Source: Myrmaecium sp. VS I D KN 1
Taxonomy: Eukaryota; Ascomycota; Dothideomycetes; Valsariales; Valsariaceae
Assembly (NCBI GenBank): GCA_019775845.1
Contig: JADQAV010000005.1
Location: 186,001 to 250,000 of the forward strand
DNA: 64,000 bases
Direction of reading: 5' to 3'
Part shown: positions 22,699-32,773 of the stretch, piece by piece
Layout: each line of letters starts with the position of its first letter
How positions within the stretch are numbered: position 1 is the first letter of the stretch
Notes under the pieces: generated by a model
What the model was told of the DNA's origin: nothing
Seen by the model: the letters and a program-made list of their open reading frames with translations, nothing else
The model's database searches: none
Position numbers and translations under genes: made by a program

Positions 22699-24861
22699 AT
22701 GTCCTCCTCCCAACCTTTCGTTCAGTCCTCCCCCGTCTCCACAAACAGCCTCACCGGCCGCCGATCCAAGTCCAGATTCACCTACAAGCAGCTACACCAG
22801 CTCTCCCTCTCGTCGCCCACCTGCCCACTCCGCGTGATCGCTCACGTCGATCTCGACGCATTCTACGCGCAATGCGAACAAGTCCGCCTCGGGCTCCCCG
22901 CCGAGACCCCGCTCGCCGTCCAGCAATGGCAAGGCCTCATCGCGATCAACTACCCGGCCCGCGCCTTCGGGCTGACCCGGCACATCACCGCGCTCGAGGC
23001 GCAGAAGCTCTGTCCCGACATCGTTCTGCAGCACGTGGCGACGTGGAAGGAGGGCGAGGAGCGGTGGGCCTACCACGCCGACGCTTTCCGGCACATGGAC
23101 ACGCACAAGGTCTCCCTGGACCCCTACCGGATGGAGAGCCGGAAGATCCTCGCGACGATTAAGGGCTGCTTGCCGGCGCACTCGCAGAAGGTGGAGAAAG
23201 CGAGCATCGACGAGGTGTTTCTGGACCTGTCGGCGCAGGTGCACGCGACATTGCTTGAGCGATATCCGGAATTGCGGGGCCCGCCGCCGCGCGACGACCC
23301 GTTGGAACTGTTGCCGCCGCCGCCGGTGGCCCATCTTCAGTGGGATACGGATGCGCTGGTCGATCTGGACGAGAATGAGACCGAGGAAGGCGATCCGGAC
23401 TGGGACGACATCGCGATGCTGGTGGGCTCGGAAATCGTGCGGGGTGTCCGGGCGAAGGTCTACGAGACGCTGAAGTATACGTGCTCGGCCGGCGTCGCGA
23501 AGAACAAGATGCTGGCGAAGCTCGGGTCGGCGCACAAGAAGCCGAATCAGCAGACGGTGATCAGGAACCGGGCGGTGCAGCGGTTCATGGAAGGGTTCAA
23601 GTTCACGAAGATACGGAATTTGGGAGGCAAGCTGGGCGATGAGGTCGTGGACACCTTTGGGACGGAGATGGTCAAGGAGCTGTTGGAGGTTCCGCTGGAC
23701 AAACTACAGAAGCTGGGCGATGACACGGGATCCTGGATTTATTCCATCATCCGTGGTGAAGACAACAGCGAAGTCAATTCGAGAACGCAGATCAAAAGCA
23801 TGTTATCCGCAAAGTCCTTTCGTCCCCCCATCAACACTTTCGAAAGGGGGGTGCGGTGGCTGCGGATCTTCGCTGCGGATATCTTTTCGCGGTGCGTGGA
23901 GGAGGGGGTGCTCGAAAACAAAAGGAAGCCGAAAACTATCAATATTCACCATCGCTCGGGCATGCAGTCGAGATCCAAACAAGCCCCTATACCGCAAGGA
24001 AAGACGCTCTCGGAGGAAATGCTGTTTGACCTTGCAAAGAATCTTCTGGCGCAGATCGTGGTGGCTGGAGGAGCTTGGCCTTGCGCCAACCTGTCAATGA
24101 GCGTGGGTGGCTTTGAGGATGGAATCACTGGCAACAAAGAAATTGGTGGTTTTCTGCTACGAGGTGATGAAGCGAAAGCTCTGCTCGAAAGCGAGCGGAG
24201 GAAGACAGACGCAGGTTCCGACGATTCGGGCCCTTCGAGTAAACGAAGGAAAACTGAGGGCGGGAGGATCAAAAACTTCTTCTTTTACCGCCAGGAAAGC
24301 AGTCGAGACGAGAATGGGGATACACCGAAGGGGTTAAGTGGACGAGAAGACAGCCGCGATGAGTCTGGCATCGAAAGCGAGCCCGCTCCGCTAGAGGTGC
24401 AGAAAGGTGCGAACCAGGACGAAACCCTTGGACAGTCTATCTATCCCGATCTCCCTCCCCCATCCGCCCAACCAGAGTCACCTTCCCAGTTGAACAGCAT
24501 CCCACCAGCACCCGCAGTCATCGAGGAAGCCCGGAAACAGTCTGAAGAACCAACCCTACCCCCAACATTCACCTGCTCACGCTGCTCCGCCCAACTTCCC
24601 ATCGCAGAAGAGGTCGAGCACGCCGATTGGCATTTCGCCCGCGACCTGGCCAAGGAACTCCACGCCCAGGAACGCCAGAGCAATCAAGAGTGTCGTCCCC
24701 CTGCCTCTGCTGCTGCTGCTGCTGCTGCTGCTACGGCGGCAGCGGCGGTTCCCACGCCAAAACCTGCGGGTCGAGGGAGGGGTAGACCCCCTGGGAGCCT
24801 CAACAAGCCGAAGGGCACCGCGGATAAGGGGCAGATGAAGTTGGCGTTTGGGAAACGGTGA
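22699..24861 (+). CDS. RAD30: DNA polymerase eta (Y-family translesion polymerase)
   Basis: It copies past UV photoproducts in the nucleus. It is a single exon of 720 aa starting at ATG 22699. Catalytic carboxylates are in HVDLDAFYAQCE (near residue 48) and SIDEVFLDLS (near 169), as in Rad30/POLH; QWQGLIAINYPARAFG is the fingers motif typical of eta. The little-finger region covers about 370-480. A C-terminal ubiquitin-binding zinc finger is visible near 625-647 (C-x2-C-x11-H-x3-H, in CSRCSAQLPIAEEVEHADWH). Next come an alanine run coded by a GCT/GCC microsatellite, an AT-hook-like GRGRGRPPG, and a PCNA-interacting box QMKLAFGKR at the extreme C-terminus. All parts expected of a functional enzyme are present. 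It faces the Gfo/Idh gene tail to tail. Confidence 0.95.
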   Translation: MSSSQPFVQSSPVSTNSLTGRRSKSRFTYKQLHQLSLSSPTCPLRVIAHVDLDAFYAQCEQVRLGLPAETPLAVQQWQGLIAINYPARAFGLTRHITALEAQKLCPDIVLQHVATWKEGEERWAYHADAFRHMDTHKVSLDPYRMESRKILATIKGCLPAHSQKVEKASIDEVFLDLSAQVHATLLERYPELRGPPPRDDPLELLPPPPVAHLQWDTDALVDLDENETEEGDPDWDDIAMLVGSEIVRGVRAKVYETLKYTCSAGVAKNKMLAKLGSAHKKPNQQTVIRNRAVQRFMEGFKFTKIRNLGGKLGDEVVDTFGTEMVKELLEVPLDKLQKLGDDTGSWIYSIIRGEDNSEVNSRTQIKSMLSAKSFRPPINTFERGVRWLRIFAADIFSRCVEEGVLENKRKPKTINIHHRSGMQSRSKQAPIPQGKTLSEEMLFDLAKNLLAQIVVAGGAWPCANLSMSVGGFEDGITGNKEIGGFLLRGDEAKALLESERRKTDAGSDDSGPSSKRRKTEGGRIKNFFFYRQESSRDENGDTPKGLSGREDSRDESGIESEPAPLEVQKGANQDETLGQSIYPDLPPPSAQPESPSQLNSIPPAPAVIEEARKQSEEPTLPPTFTCSRCSAQLPIAEEVEHADWHFARDLAKELHAQERQSNQECRPPASAAAAAAAATAAAAVPTPKPAGRGRGRPPGSLNKPKGTADKGQMKLAFGKR
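24708..24731. repeat. GCT trinucleotide microsatellite inside polymerase eta
   Basis: Eight consecutive GCT units (after one GCC-TCT) encode an alanine run in the linker between the zinc finger and the PCNA box. Length variation here would not shift frame. Confidence 0.85.
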
Positions 24862-25181
24862 GAATTCCTCCTCTGGGCTAGATGTAGGCCCAGGTATTTT
24901 TTTAAGATGCGGCATCCATTTGTATTGTATATGGAGCGGATCGTTCTGTTTGAGATACCATTTTCACGCATTATGTGGCGTTTCTGAGATTGATTGCATC
25001 TTTCTACCCGCAAGGCGTTGGTTGCATCCGAAAACTATCCGTCGAGGTTGCGAAAGACCGAGATTATACAGACTGACCTAATCATCCAGCTAGAGTCTCC
25101 TCAAGTATTAGAAATCATTAACAACGTAAGAAACTATGATTTTCCTCAACACTATCCAGAACGCCGCGTCGCTCGACATGC
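24862..25181. other. Intergenic, convergent 3' ends
   Basis: 320 bp between polymerase eta and the Gfo/Idh gene. AT-richer, presumably the two 3' UTRs. Nothing else seen. Confidence 0.4.
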
Positions 25182-26318
25182 CTACAACCTTGCTCGCTCA
25201 ATCCTGTTGCCGTCCTCGTCAAACTCGATCTTCTTCCCGGTCCTCAAGCTCTCCTGGAGCGCGCAGCCGATCTTGACCGCCTGGACGGCTCCGCTGAGCT
25301 CGAAGGGGAGCGGCTTGTCGTCCAGGCAACACTCGGTGAACTCGTTGGCCTCGGTCACGAAGGCGTACTCGAACCGGCCGTAGTAGTGCGGCGGGATCTC
25401 CCGCCGGATACCGGACGGCTCGGACACCTCGACGAGGTTCTGCAACGGGTTCGCGTTGACGGCGATCTTTCCCTTGGTGCCGATGATCTCGGTCATGTCG
25501 TGTTGGCCGGCAGCCATCATGCGGCTGCTGTAGAAGTACGCGATCTTGTCGCCCCAAAACTCGACCACGCCCACGCCGTTGTCGACGTCGCCGTGCTTGG
25601 CCAGGTCGGGCTCCACGGCCGTGATCCCGACGGCGACCACGCTCTTGACCTTGCTGTCCGGGCCGAAGAACCACAGGGCCAGGTCGATGTCGTGGATGTT
25701 GCAGTCGACGAAGATGCCGCCGGAGAACTGGGCGTACTGGACGAAGAAGCCGGACGGGTCGAGCTTGTCGCACGTCTGCGAGCGGAGCACGGACGGCTTC
25801 CCGATGTCGCCGCGCTGCTGCCGCTCGTACGCGTCCCGGTAGCTCGCGTCGAAGCGGCGAGAAAAGCCGCACAGGACCTTGAGATGGGGTTTCGTTTTGG
25901 CAGCGTCGACGACGCTTTGAGACTGGAACACAACGTGCTCGTCAGCAATTGGCTTCATTAATCGGGACCATGGAAAAACGGTCGGGCGTACAATCTCGAC
26001 GTCCGTGCTCAGCGGCTTCTCGCAGAGCACATGCTTGTCCGCGCGAATGGCCTTGATCGCCTGCTCCGCGTGCACCGTGGTCACGGTGGCGATCACCACC
26101 GCCTCCAGCCCGGGATGCCGGAGCATCTCGTCGTAGTCCTTGTAGAGCGTCACCCCCCACGGCTCGAGCAGCTCGCGCGCCCGCGCCAGCTCGGCGTCGT
26201 CGGGCGAGAAGGCGGCCACGAGCTCGGCGCGCGGGGTCCGGTTCAGGAAGTGCAGCGCGTGCCGCATGCCCATGCGCCCGAGGCCGGAGCAAGCCACCTT
26301 GAGACGACGGGGAGCCAT
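25182..26318 (-). CDS. Gfo/Idh/MocA-family dehydrogenase, inositol 2-dehydrogenase-like (355 aa)
   Basis: An NAD(P)-dependent sugar or cyclitol dehydrogenase. Two exons, 26318-25992 and 25922-25182, are split by a 69-bp intron (GTACGC donor, GCTGAC branch, CAG acceptor) that lies in frame without a stop; read through, it would insert 23 residues. Rossmann motif VACSGLGRMGMRHAL at residues 8-22, HVLCEKPLSTD near 100, and the catalytic DCNIHDIDLALWFFG near 178. The C-terminal half has the family's open beta sheet (GTKGKIAVNANP, YAFVTEANEFTECCLDD). Sequence resembles inositol 2-dehydrogenases, which oxidise myo-inositol to scyllo-inosose, but family members vary in substrate. It lies in the same orientation as the zinc dehydrogenase 622 bp upstream, at the left end of the inositol/glucuronate cluster. 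Confidence 0.9.
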   Translation of the reverse strand: MAPRRLKVACSGLGRMGMRHALHFLNRTPRAELVAAFSPDDAELARARELLEPWGVTLYKDYDEMLRHPGLEAVVIATVTTVHAEQAIKAIRADKHVLCEKPLSTDVEIVRPTVFPWSRLMKPIADEHVVFQSQSVVDAAKTKPHLKVLCGFSRRFDASYRDAYERQQRGDIGKPSVLRSQTCDKLDPSGFFVQYAQFSGGIFVDCNIHDIDLALWFFGPDSKVKSVVAVGITAVEPDLAKHGDVDNGVGVVEFWGDKIAYFYSSRMMAAGQHDMTEIIGTKGKIAVNANPLQNLVEVSEPSGIRREIPPHYYGRFEYAFVTEANEFTECCLDDKPLPFELSGAVQAVKIGCALQESLRTGKKIEFDEDGNRIERARL

Positions 26319-26940
26319 TGTGCGAGGAGAGTGGAAATGCGTGTATCCGTACGGAGCGAAGGGGTCACCGGCGGTGGCGGTGAGTCTGGCTGAGAAGGAG
26401 AGGGAGGGAAGCCGTTATCGTTCCTGTCTCGAGGTGGAAACACCGCCTAGAAGGAGGGAGAGAGCGGTGCCAGACCGAAGGGGTTCGGGCGGCTGTGAAG
26501 CTCGAGGAGAATCTTATATTGGGATGGCCATGGGGTAGAGGTGAGTATCCAATAGGAGGAGTGGTGTAACGGAGCAGCTGTAGCTTTTACAGCTGAGCGG
26601 TGTGGAGGCCGCACGAGGCAACTTTCGGCGAGGTCTTCTGCCGCCCGGCGTGCCGGACTGAAGAACAACTTCCCAGTTACCGTAACGGGATGGCCGTTCG
26701 GGCCATCTCCACCCGAACCAGGCACGCCAGGCACAGGTTCCCCTCGTTTTCGGTAACTGCAAGGGTCAGGGATAGCAGGGGTCCGACAGCTCTGATCTGG
26801 GGTAATCTACTACTCTGCGGTGCTGACTGGATGCACCGTCTTTGGTCTTCCAGCATCACGCGCCTTGCGTCAAATATATACAGCATGCTATCGAATGTCG
26901 CTCACATCCCATCATTCAAGTCGATCCCTGTCGCCCTCTC
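26319..26940. promoter_or_regulatory. Promoter region of the Gfo/Idh gene
   Basis: 622 bp between the zinc dehydrogenase 3' end and the Gfo/Idh start. The part next to the ATG is GC-rich. No strong repeated motif is seen. Confidence 0.35.
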
Positions 26941-28271
26941 TTACAGCTGTGCCTTCTCATCGCCTAGTTGAAACATCACCTTCAGCACAAGGTTCCCCTC
27001 CTCGTCTTTCGTCTTACTCGCCATCTCGAAGGCCTTCTCAATGTTCTCAAATCCTTTGTATCGGTGGGTGATGAGCTTGTTGAAATCCGGATAGTCGGGG
27101 CCCGTCTTGGACACGACCTCGATTCCGGTGGGGTATGTGTTGGCATATCGAAAGACGCCGATCAAGTCGACCTCGCGGAGGGCTGCGGCGGAGATGGGGA
27201 GCGTCTGGATGGGATTACCCATCCCGATCAGCATGACCTTGCCGCCCGGGCGGGTGGCCTGAAGACTATCAGTGCTGACTTCCTGATGGAACATTGTCGG
27301 TGGAACTTACATAAATCGCTGTTTGCAAGCATGAAGGAACCCCTGTGCACTCAAAGACCACATCCACTTCGCCGACGGGTTTTCCTGTTGCTCCTTCGAC
27401 TAAGCCAATCTCTGCCGCCGTGCTCTTCGCAATCTCCAAGTTCTCCTCTATCGTCTGACCCCGCTTCATGGGGACTGTGAAGGCCTTGTGGGCGAAGTGG
27501 TTGTCCACCGCGAAGTTCACTCTGCCAGAGTCGATGTCCGCGATGACCACGGTGCCAGCACCGGATATCTTAGCCATCGCAGCTACAAGGAGGCCGACGG
27601 CACCCGCGCCAAACACCAACACCGTCGCTCCGGGCCTCAGATCCGCTCTCCGGGTCCCATGAATGGCCACGCTCAACGGCTCCAAGATCGCTCCGAGGTC
27701 CAGTGAAACATGTTCGGGCAGCCTGAGCCAGTCAGCCTTCGAAGCGCACAACCAAAACAACGCGGGAGCTTCACGCACTTATGACACCAGGCCGCCGGGT
27801 GGTTGATCCGATCCTGCAGCGTGCCCTGCGCGTGCGGGAACGCCTTCGCGGAGCTGCGGAACTTCATGCCCTTGCAGATGTTGTACCGGCCCTCGGCACA
27901 CCGCGCGCAGTCGCCGCACGGCAAGCCCACCTCCAGCGCGACCTTGTCGCCGACCTGGAAGTCGGACACGGCCGAGCCCACCGCCACCACGACCCCGGCC
28001 GACTCGTGGCCCAGGGAGAGAGGCTCCCGGCAGAGGATGTCGCCGTTGCGGTAGTGGTGGTAGTAGTGCAGGTCGGAGCCGCAGAGGCCCGTGGAGCGGA
28101 CGGCGACTTGGAGCTCGGTTGGTGCGGGCGCGTCGAGCGTACGGTCTTCCTGGATGGGTGGTGGTTAATGGCTCAGAGCTGTTGTTGGGGCCGGGTGAGT
28201 TGGCTTACGATTCTCAGATCTTTTGCGCCGTGAAGCACGGAGGCTTTGATCTGCGACGGTTGTACAGACAT
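26941..28271 (-). CDS. Zinc-dependent polyol dehydrogenase (sorbitol/xylitol/L-idonate dehydrogenase type)
   Basis: A medium-chain NAD-dependent dehydrogenase of 387 aa. Four exons keep phase: 28271-28209, 28149-27779, 27722-27311, 27258-26941; introns are 52-59 bp. The start is MSVQPSQIKASVLHGAKDLR. Catalytic zinc ligands lie in GLCGSDLHYY (near residue 44) and GHESAG; the structural zinc site is CGDCARCAEGRYNIC; the nucleotide fold shows VLVFGAGAVGLLVAA. This is the class that holds sorbitol, xylitol and L-arabinitol dehydrogenases, and also the L-idonate 5-dehydrogenase of the fungal glucuronate route (GluD in Aspergillus niger). Divergence from an SDR and linkage to MIOX favour the idonate role, but substrate cannot be read from sequence. 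Confidence 0.93.
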
Positions 28272-28923
28272 GATCGCTGTGCGGGGAAGATGGGGATCAG
28301 GTTCACAGTGCCAGTTGGGTATATAGCGCAATGGGGTGAAGTCAACACCAATTGAAGAAGCAGAAGGAATTGGGAGAGAGAGAGAAAGGAAAAGGGGACT
28401 GGCCGCAAAGGAACTGAGAAGTGACTTCCTGTGGAGGTCTCGGATGTCAATATTTCCCTCACGGCGAATCTCCAGTCTCCAGACGCTCTGCTGTCATCCC
28501 ATCCATCCCCGCCAGGTCCTGCCAGTTTCCCCCCCGCGATCGGCGTTTGAGCAATCGCCGAAGCGGGCGGGGGTGGGGCAGGTCCCCCCGCTCCATCCCG
28601 CACTCCCCCCCCCTCATTCTGCCCCTCCATTGCCTAGCAAATCCAGCAAAACCGGCCGGTGCCAGCGCCAATTTGGCCGCGGGCCGACCGTACGATGTCA
28701 TGGATCCCTGAGTGTTGAGGCGGGCGCGGTGGCCGGCAACTGACTTTCTCTCGTCCGGTCATCACGCTCTCCTGTCTTCTTTCACTTCCTTCCGGTCCTT
28801 TGCATATGATTGCACGTTCAGCGTGTCGAACAGCTTGAGCAGCAGCTTTGCTCTCATTCCTCCTCCACTTTCTTTCCTTCTTCCTCTCTTCTTCTCTCTC
28901 TCAAACGAGCGCATCACCGCATC
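28272..28923. promoter_or_regulatory. Shared divergent promoter, zinc dehydrogenase / SDR
   Basis: 652 bp between divergent starts. Around 28555-28610 several GCGGGG/GTGGGG strings occur on both strands, which match the SYGGRG core of the carbon repressor CreA. The region is GC-rich, so chance matches are likely. A CT-rich leader (28860-28910) precedes the SDR start. Confidence 0.4.
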
Positions 28924-29815
28924 ATGCCATCCTCTTCGCCCTCGATACAGCAGCTGTTCTCTCTGCAGGGTCAGACTGCCCTCGTCACTGGCGGCACGCG
29001 CGGCATTGGCCAGGCTATGGCAGTCGCGCTCGCCGAAGCCGGTGCAGACATCCTCCTCGTCCAGGTATGTACCAAGTTCACACTCTCTGCTCATTGACAA
29101 TGGACCTCGAGATCTGACGTAGCCCTTCTTCTTCTCCTTCCACCAGCGTGACGCCTCCAACCAACACACCAAATCCCTCATCGAAGCCCTCGGCCGGAAA
29201 TGCACCATCTACACCGCGGACCTCGCCTCCGCCGCAAGCGTCGCAGCGCTAACCCCTACCATCCTCGCCGACGGCCACCGGATCGCCATCCTGCTCAACT
29301 GCGGCGGCATCCAGCGACGGCACCCCGCCGACCAATTCCCCACCGCCGACTGGGACGCCGTCCTGCAAGTCAACCTCACCAGCGTCTTCACCCTCTGCCG
29401 CGACGTCGGCGCGCACATGCTCGCCTCCCCCCCGCTCGACCCCGCCGCCGCCGGCCACCGACGCGGCAGCATCATCAACGTCGCCTCGCTGCTCTCCTTC
29501 CAAGGCGGCATCACCGTGCCCGCCTACGCGGCCGCCAAGGGCGGCGTCGCCCAGCTCACCAAGGCCCTCAGCAACGAGTGGGCCGCCCGCGGCGTGTCCG
29601 TCAACGCGATCGCGCCCGGCTACGTGGCGACGGATATGAATGAGGCGCTCATGCGGGATGAGCGGCGCGCGGCGAGCATTCTGGAGCGCATCCCTGCGGG
29701 GAGATGGGGCAGCCCGGAGGATTTTAAGGGCGCGGTGGTTTTCTTGGCGAGTCGGGCGAGTGCGTATGTGAGTGGGGAGGTCTTGACGGTGGATGGGGGG
29801 TGGATGGGTCGGTGA
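28924..29815 (+). CDS. Short-chain dehydrogenase, gluconate/ketogluconate type (269 aa)
   Basis: A classical SDR of the KduD/gluconate 5-dehydrogenase group. Two exons, 28924-29064 and 29147-29815, flank an 82-bp intron (GTATGT donor, TCTGACG branch, CAG acceptor). Motifs: [10 protein letters not shown] near residue 22, NCGG in place of the usual NAG near 100, INVASLLSF near 156, YAAAKGG near 173 and the cofactor-loop PGYVATDM. The C-terminus ends with the tetramer-forming [11 protein letters not shown] typical of the group. In A. niger the glucuronate route ends with an SDR that reduces 5-keto-D-gluconate to D-gluconate (GluE). Placement next to MIOX and a polyol dehydrogenase makes that role likely, though 2-deoxygluconate dehydrogenases look similar. 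Confidence 0.92.
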
Positions 29816-30828
29816 GAGGGCGGACTGTCTGGGAGGGATAAGGGGGAGACGAGGCGGAGTGGCTTAGCTGGGAACTTTAGTCCATTGCGATTTTCGCATT
29901 TTGTTTTCCGAACTATAGATATCTGTTTCAAAAATCTAACATGAGCGCTTTTTAGCGTAGTTATCTTATGTACGTAGATGAAATATTTCCTCCCGCTTGA
30001 TGGGGGACGGGAAGAATTCACAAGGCTGACCCCTTCCCAGATTCCCCCACTCGTTCGCTCGGAACCTCCTGCCTTTATCACCCCGAAGAAGAAACAAAAA
30101 GCGGAAGAACGAACACAGAGGGGCAAGTTCCGCCTACATACCCCATAGTTAGTACTTTATCAGGTGAAGCCTGCAGTGGCCATGATTCGCAGCGAGCCTT
30201 ATGCATGGACCAATTTTTGCTTACTTTCCCGTCCTTCCTCCCCCCGGCGATCACCTTTCTTTCTTGCTTTTTGTCATACCCTGGGCGTACCCTGGGCGTC
30301 CCCCGGATTTTCTTCTTTTTTCTTGCTTTCCCGTCCTTCTAAATACTCAGTCTTGGTGGCCTGAAGAACTTAATCAGGTCAGAGAGCTGATTGACTGAGG
30401 GGGCTAAGTTCGGGTTGGACGTCAACCGATTCGGTATAGGGGTAGCGACTGAGATAGGAGGGGACATCGTGCTCCTTACCCCCTTTTTCAGGCGATGCTC
30501 ATGTGCAAGGCGAAGGGAGGGTAACGTCTTAGGGAGCAACTTATATCGTGTGAGGGACCATCGTTGATTCAGACGTATCGTGAGACGGGAAAAAAAAGAA
30601 GGAATCTGTATTCGTTCTTTCTAATAGGAAGTGACGGTGCGGGGTTTGGTTCGTGAGAGAGGGGATTATAAAGCATAAGGCACATTGTGATACATGGCAA
30701 GAAGAGAGAAAAACAACCGTAGTACATGGGCGTCATGAGATTCGTGAAACCAGAGAGGGGGAAGGGAGGAAGGTGGGAGGGTGGTTTTTCCAGCCCGCCG
30801 TGAGAAACACCAGAAGAAAGACATGCAA
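29816..30828. other. Intergenic, convergent 3' ends
   Basis: About 1 kb between the SDR and MIOX stop codons. It contains a perfect 2 x 11 bp tandem duplication (taccctgggcg, 30277-30298) and CT-rich runs. No gene seen. Confidence 0.4.
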
Positions 30829-31809
30829 TTACCACTTGATCTTCTTATCCTTGCCAAAGTACTCATCGATCAGCTCGAGGTAGTAAGGCTTAAGCTCGTC
30901 AGGCTTGGGCATGTCGTCGCTCTTGCTGTAGAGGTCGTACGGGTTGAAAGCCTTGACGGCCTCGAGCATGCGGCGGTCCTTGTCGTCCATGAGCCAGTGG
31001 TAGGCGCCGGCGTTGTGCCAGGGGTAGAAGGAGTGGTAGCGGATCATGGCGAGGGCCTCGTCCGGCAGGGTGGACTGGTCCTTGACGACGTGGTAGAGGT
31101 ACTCGTCGTGGCCCCAGGAGAGGAGGACGTGGTCGAGGCCGATCCCTTCGTGGTAGATGCCGTGCTTGGTCGAGTAGATGGGGTCGCGCGCGTCCGGGTT
31201 GGCGGCGAAGGTGTCGGCGTAGATGATGCGGTCGTCGAAGGCGCAGCCGACGGGGAAGGTGTCGCCGACGACGTCCCACTGGCCCTGGGCGTCGAAGAAG
31301 AAGAGCAGCTTGCCGAGGTCGTGGATGAGGCCGGTGAGCTGCATCCAGCGCGGCTTGCCGTCCCGCCGGATCGCCTCGGCCGTCTGGAGGAGGTGCTCGA
31401 TCTGGGAGAGCGCCGTGTCCGGGTCGGACTCGTCGATCAGCGTGTTCAGCCGCTCCATGGCCTCCCAGATGGTCATCTCCGCCCGCACCTTGCTGCGGAA
31501 CTGGTGCCGCGCCTTGAGGTTGTAGGCCACCGTCTGCTTCGCGTGCTGCTCCCGGTAGAAGTTCTTGACCCGGTCGCAGGCCTCCTCGTACTGCCGGAAC
31601 CGGCTCTTGTCCTTGTCGGCGTCGAACTGGGACTTCTCGTAGATGTCCTTGTCCGCCTTCTCGGCGGTGGTCTGCGTCGCCCGGATGGCGGCCTTCAGAA
31701 CGTTGACCTTGTCGATGTTATCCGAGGTCTCCTCCAGGGCCTGACCAGAACGGCGGTCCTCGAGGGTGTTTGCGGAAAGGGGAGCGTCATCGATAGCGCT
31801 CGGTGCCAT
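30829..31809 (-). CDS. mioA: myo-Inositol oxygenase (MIOX)
   Basis: A di-iron oxygenase that cleaves myo-inositol to D-glucuronate, the committed step of oxygenase-type inositol catabolism. It is a single exon of 326 aa. The start is the ATG before APSAIDDAPL; the frame extends 24 codons upstream only from a TTG. Family hallmarks: RQYEEACDRVKNFYREQH, HQFRSKVRAEMTIWEAMERL near residue 108, the HD-domain iron ligands in GLIHDLGKLLFFF near 161, GIYHEGIGLDHVLLSWGHDE near 217-236 and RYHSFYPWHNAGAYH near 253. Length matches animal and plant MIOX plus a disordered N-terminus. It is divergent from the aldo-keto reductase and central to the cluster. Confidence 0.96.
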   Translation of the reverse strand: MAPSAIDDAPLSANTLEDRRSGQALEETSDNIDKVNVLKAAIRATQTTAEKADKDIYEKSQFDADKDKSRFRQYEEACDRVKNFYREQHAKQTVAYNLKARHQFRSKVRAEMTIWEAMERLNTLIDESDPDTALSQIEHLLQTAEAIRRDGKPRWMQLTGLIHDLGKLLFFFDAQGQWDVVGDTFPVGCAFDDRIIYADTFAANPDARDPIYSTKHGIYHEGIGLDHVLLSWGHDEYLYHVVKDQSTLPDEALAMIRYHSFYPWHNAGAYHWLMDDKDRRMLEAVKAFNPYDLYSKSDDMPKPDELKPYYLELIDEYFGKDKKIKW

Positions 31810-32773
31810 GTTGTGTGCAGTGAAGGGATGATAAACAGATGAGTTCAGATATGAACTCGGGTATCTTGTATGAAGCAGCAAAAGTAGTGATGACTTGATA
31901 ACCTAGAATGGGGGTTCGAGAGAAGAGAAGCGATGAGGGAGAGGATGGAGTGAGTGAGTGAATGGTCGAGTCGAGGGAGCTTCGGGGGGATATTTGAATG
32001 CCACAGCCTCGCCTAGACTTAACAAGAACAGATCATGGCCGGAAGAAGCAAAAGTATAAACGTGATGGGTACAAGTATCAACCTGGTGCGGGAGCCACTG
32101 GCAGGTAGGCATCTCCTCCTCCCGTAGCTGGGTTGATCCTCGACTGGGGATACGGAAGGGCAATTCGGCAACCTTGGCGGCGGTTGGAACAGTCGGGGAT
32201 GGCATCTCGTCCAACCCGGGAGACGATACGATATCAGATAGCTTGGGGGTGGGGTTAGCCGAGGATTCGTCGGGGACTGGGGCGTGGGGTAGACTGGGGA
32301 AGAGTGGAGGAGGGAATCTTCGGCGGAAATTGCCCCAAACGGACGGGAGTGAAGCGGATTAGGTCATCCAGCCCGGCCTGCAGCAGCCACGAGGTGTGAG
32401 TGTGAACCACCGGCATCAGCCACACCCTCGGCTCTGTGCTCGGCTCTTCGTCAGTCCGGGGGCTGATGGCGCGAGGCGGGGCAGTACGGGGCAGATGCCG
32501 CCCGCCTCCACCCCGCCCTCCCTGGTCCGCCATACGCCGACGGAGTGCAATCGGGAAGGTGGAGAAGAGCAAGGTAGGAGGGGTTAATCGCTCGAAAGTA
32601 AACAGGCCTGAGGTACCTACGTACCGTATTCACATTCGCAAATCGGCCCGGAACACACCCTTCGATCAAAAAGGTTGCGGCCCCCCGCATCCCCCTTCCG
32701 CAGAATGCATCCTGCTCTCGCCAAGTTCATCCTCAAACGCACTCCCGAGAGCATCCTGCATCCCAAGCCCACC
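31810..32773. promoter_or_regulatory. Shared divergent promoter, MIOX / aldo-keto reductase
   Basis: 964 bp between divergent starts. Around 32475-32520 GCGGGG and CCCCGC strings again match the CreA core, as in the other divergent promoter of the cluster. Frames here (for example minus 31903-32214) are low-complexity and probably leader sequence. Confidence 0.4.

Noticed and set aside
22792-23535. 247-codon minus-strand frame inside polymerase eta
   Set aside because: Arg/His/Leu-rich shadow; the plus strand carries all polymerase motifs.
25219-26292. Several long Arg/Ala-rich frames overlapping the Gfo/Idh gene
   Set aside because: Shadow frames caused by strong third-position GC bias of the real gene.
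30781-31842. 353-codon plus-strand frame
   Set aside because: Antisense to MIOX; its Val/Leu/Gly-rich composition is a mirror of the MIOX codons, while MIOX motifs are unmistakable on the minus strand.
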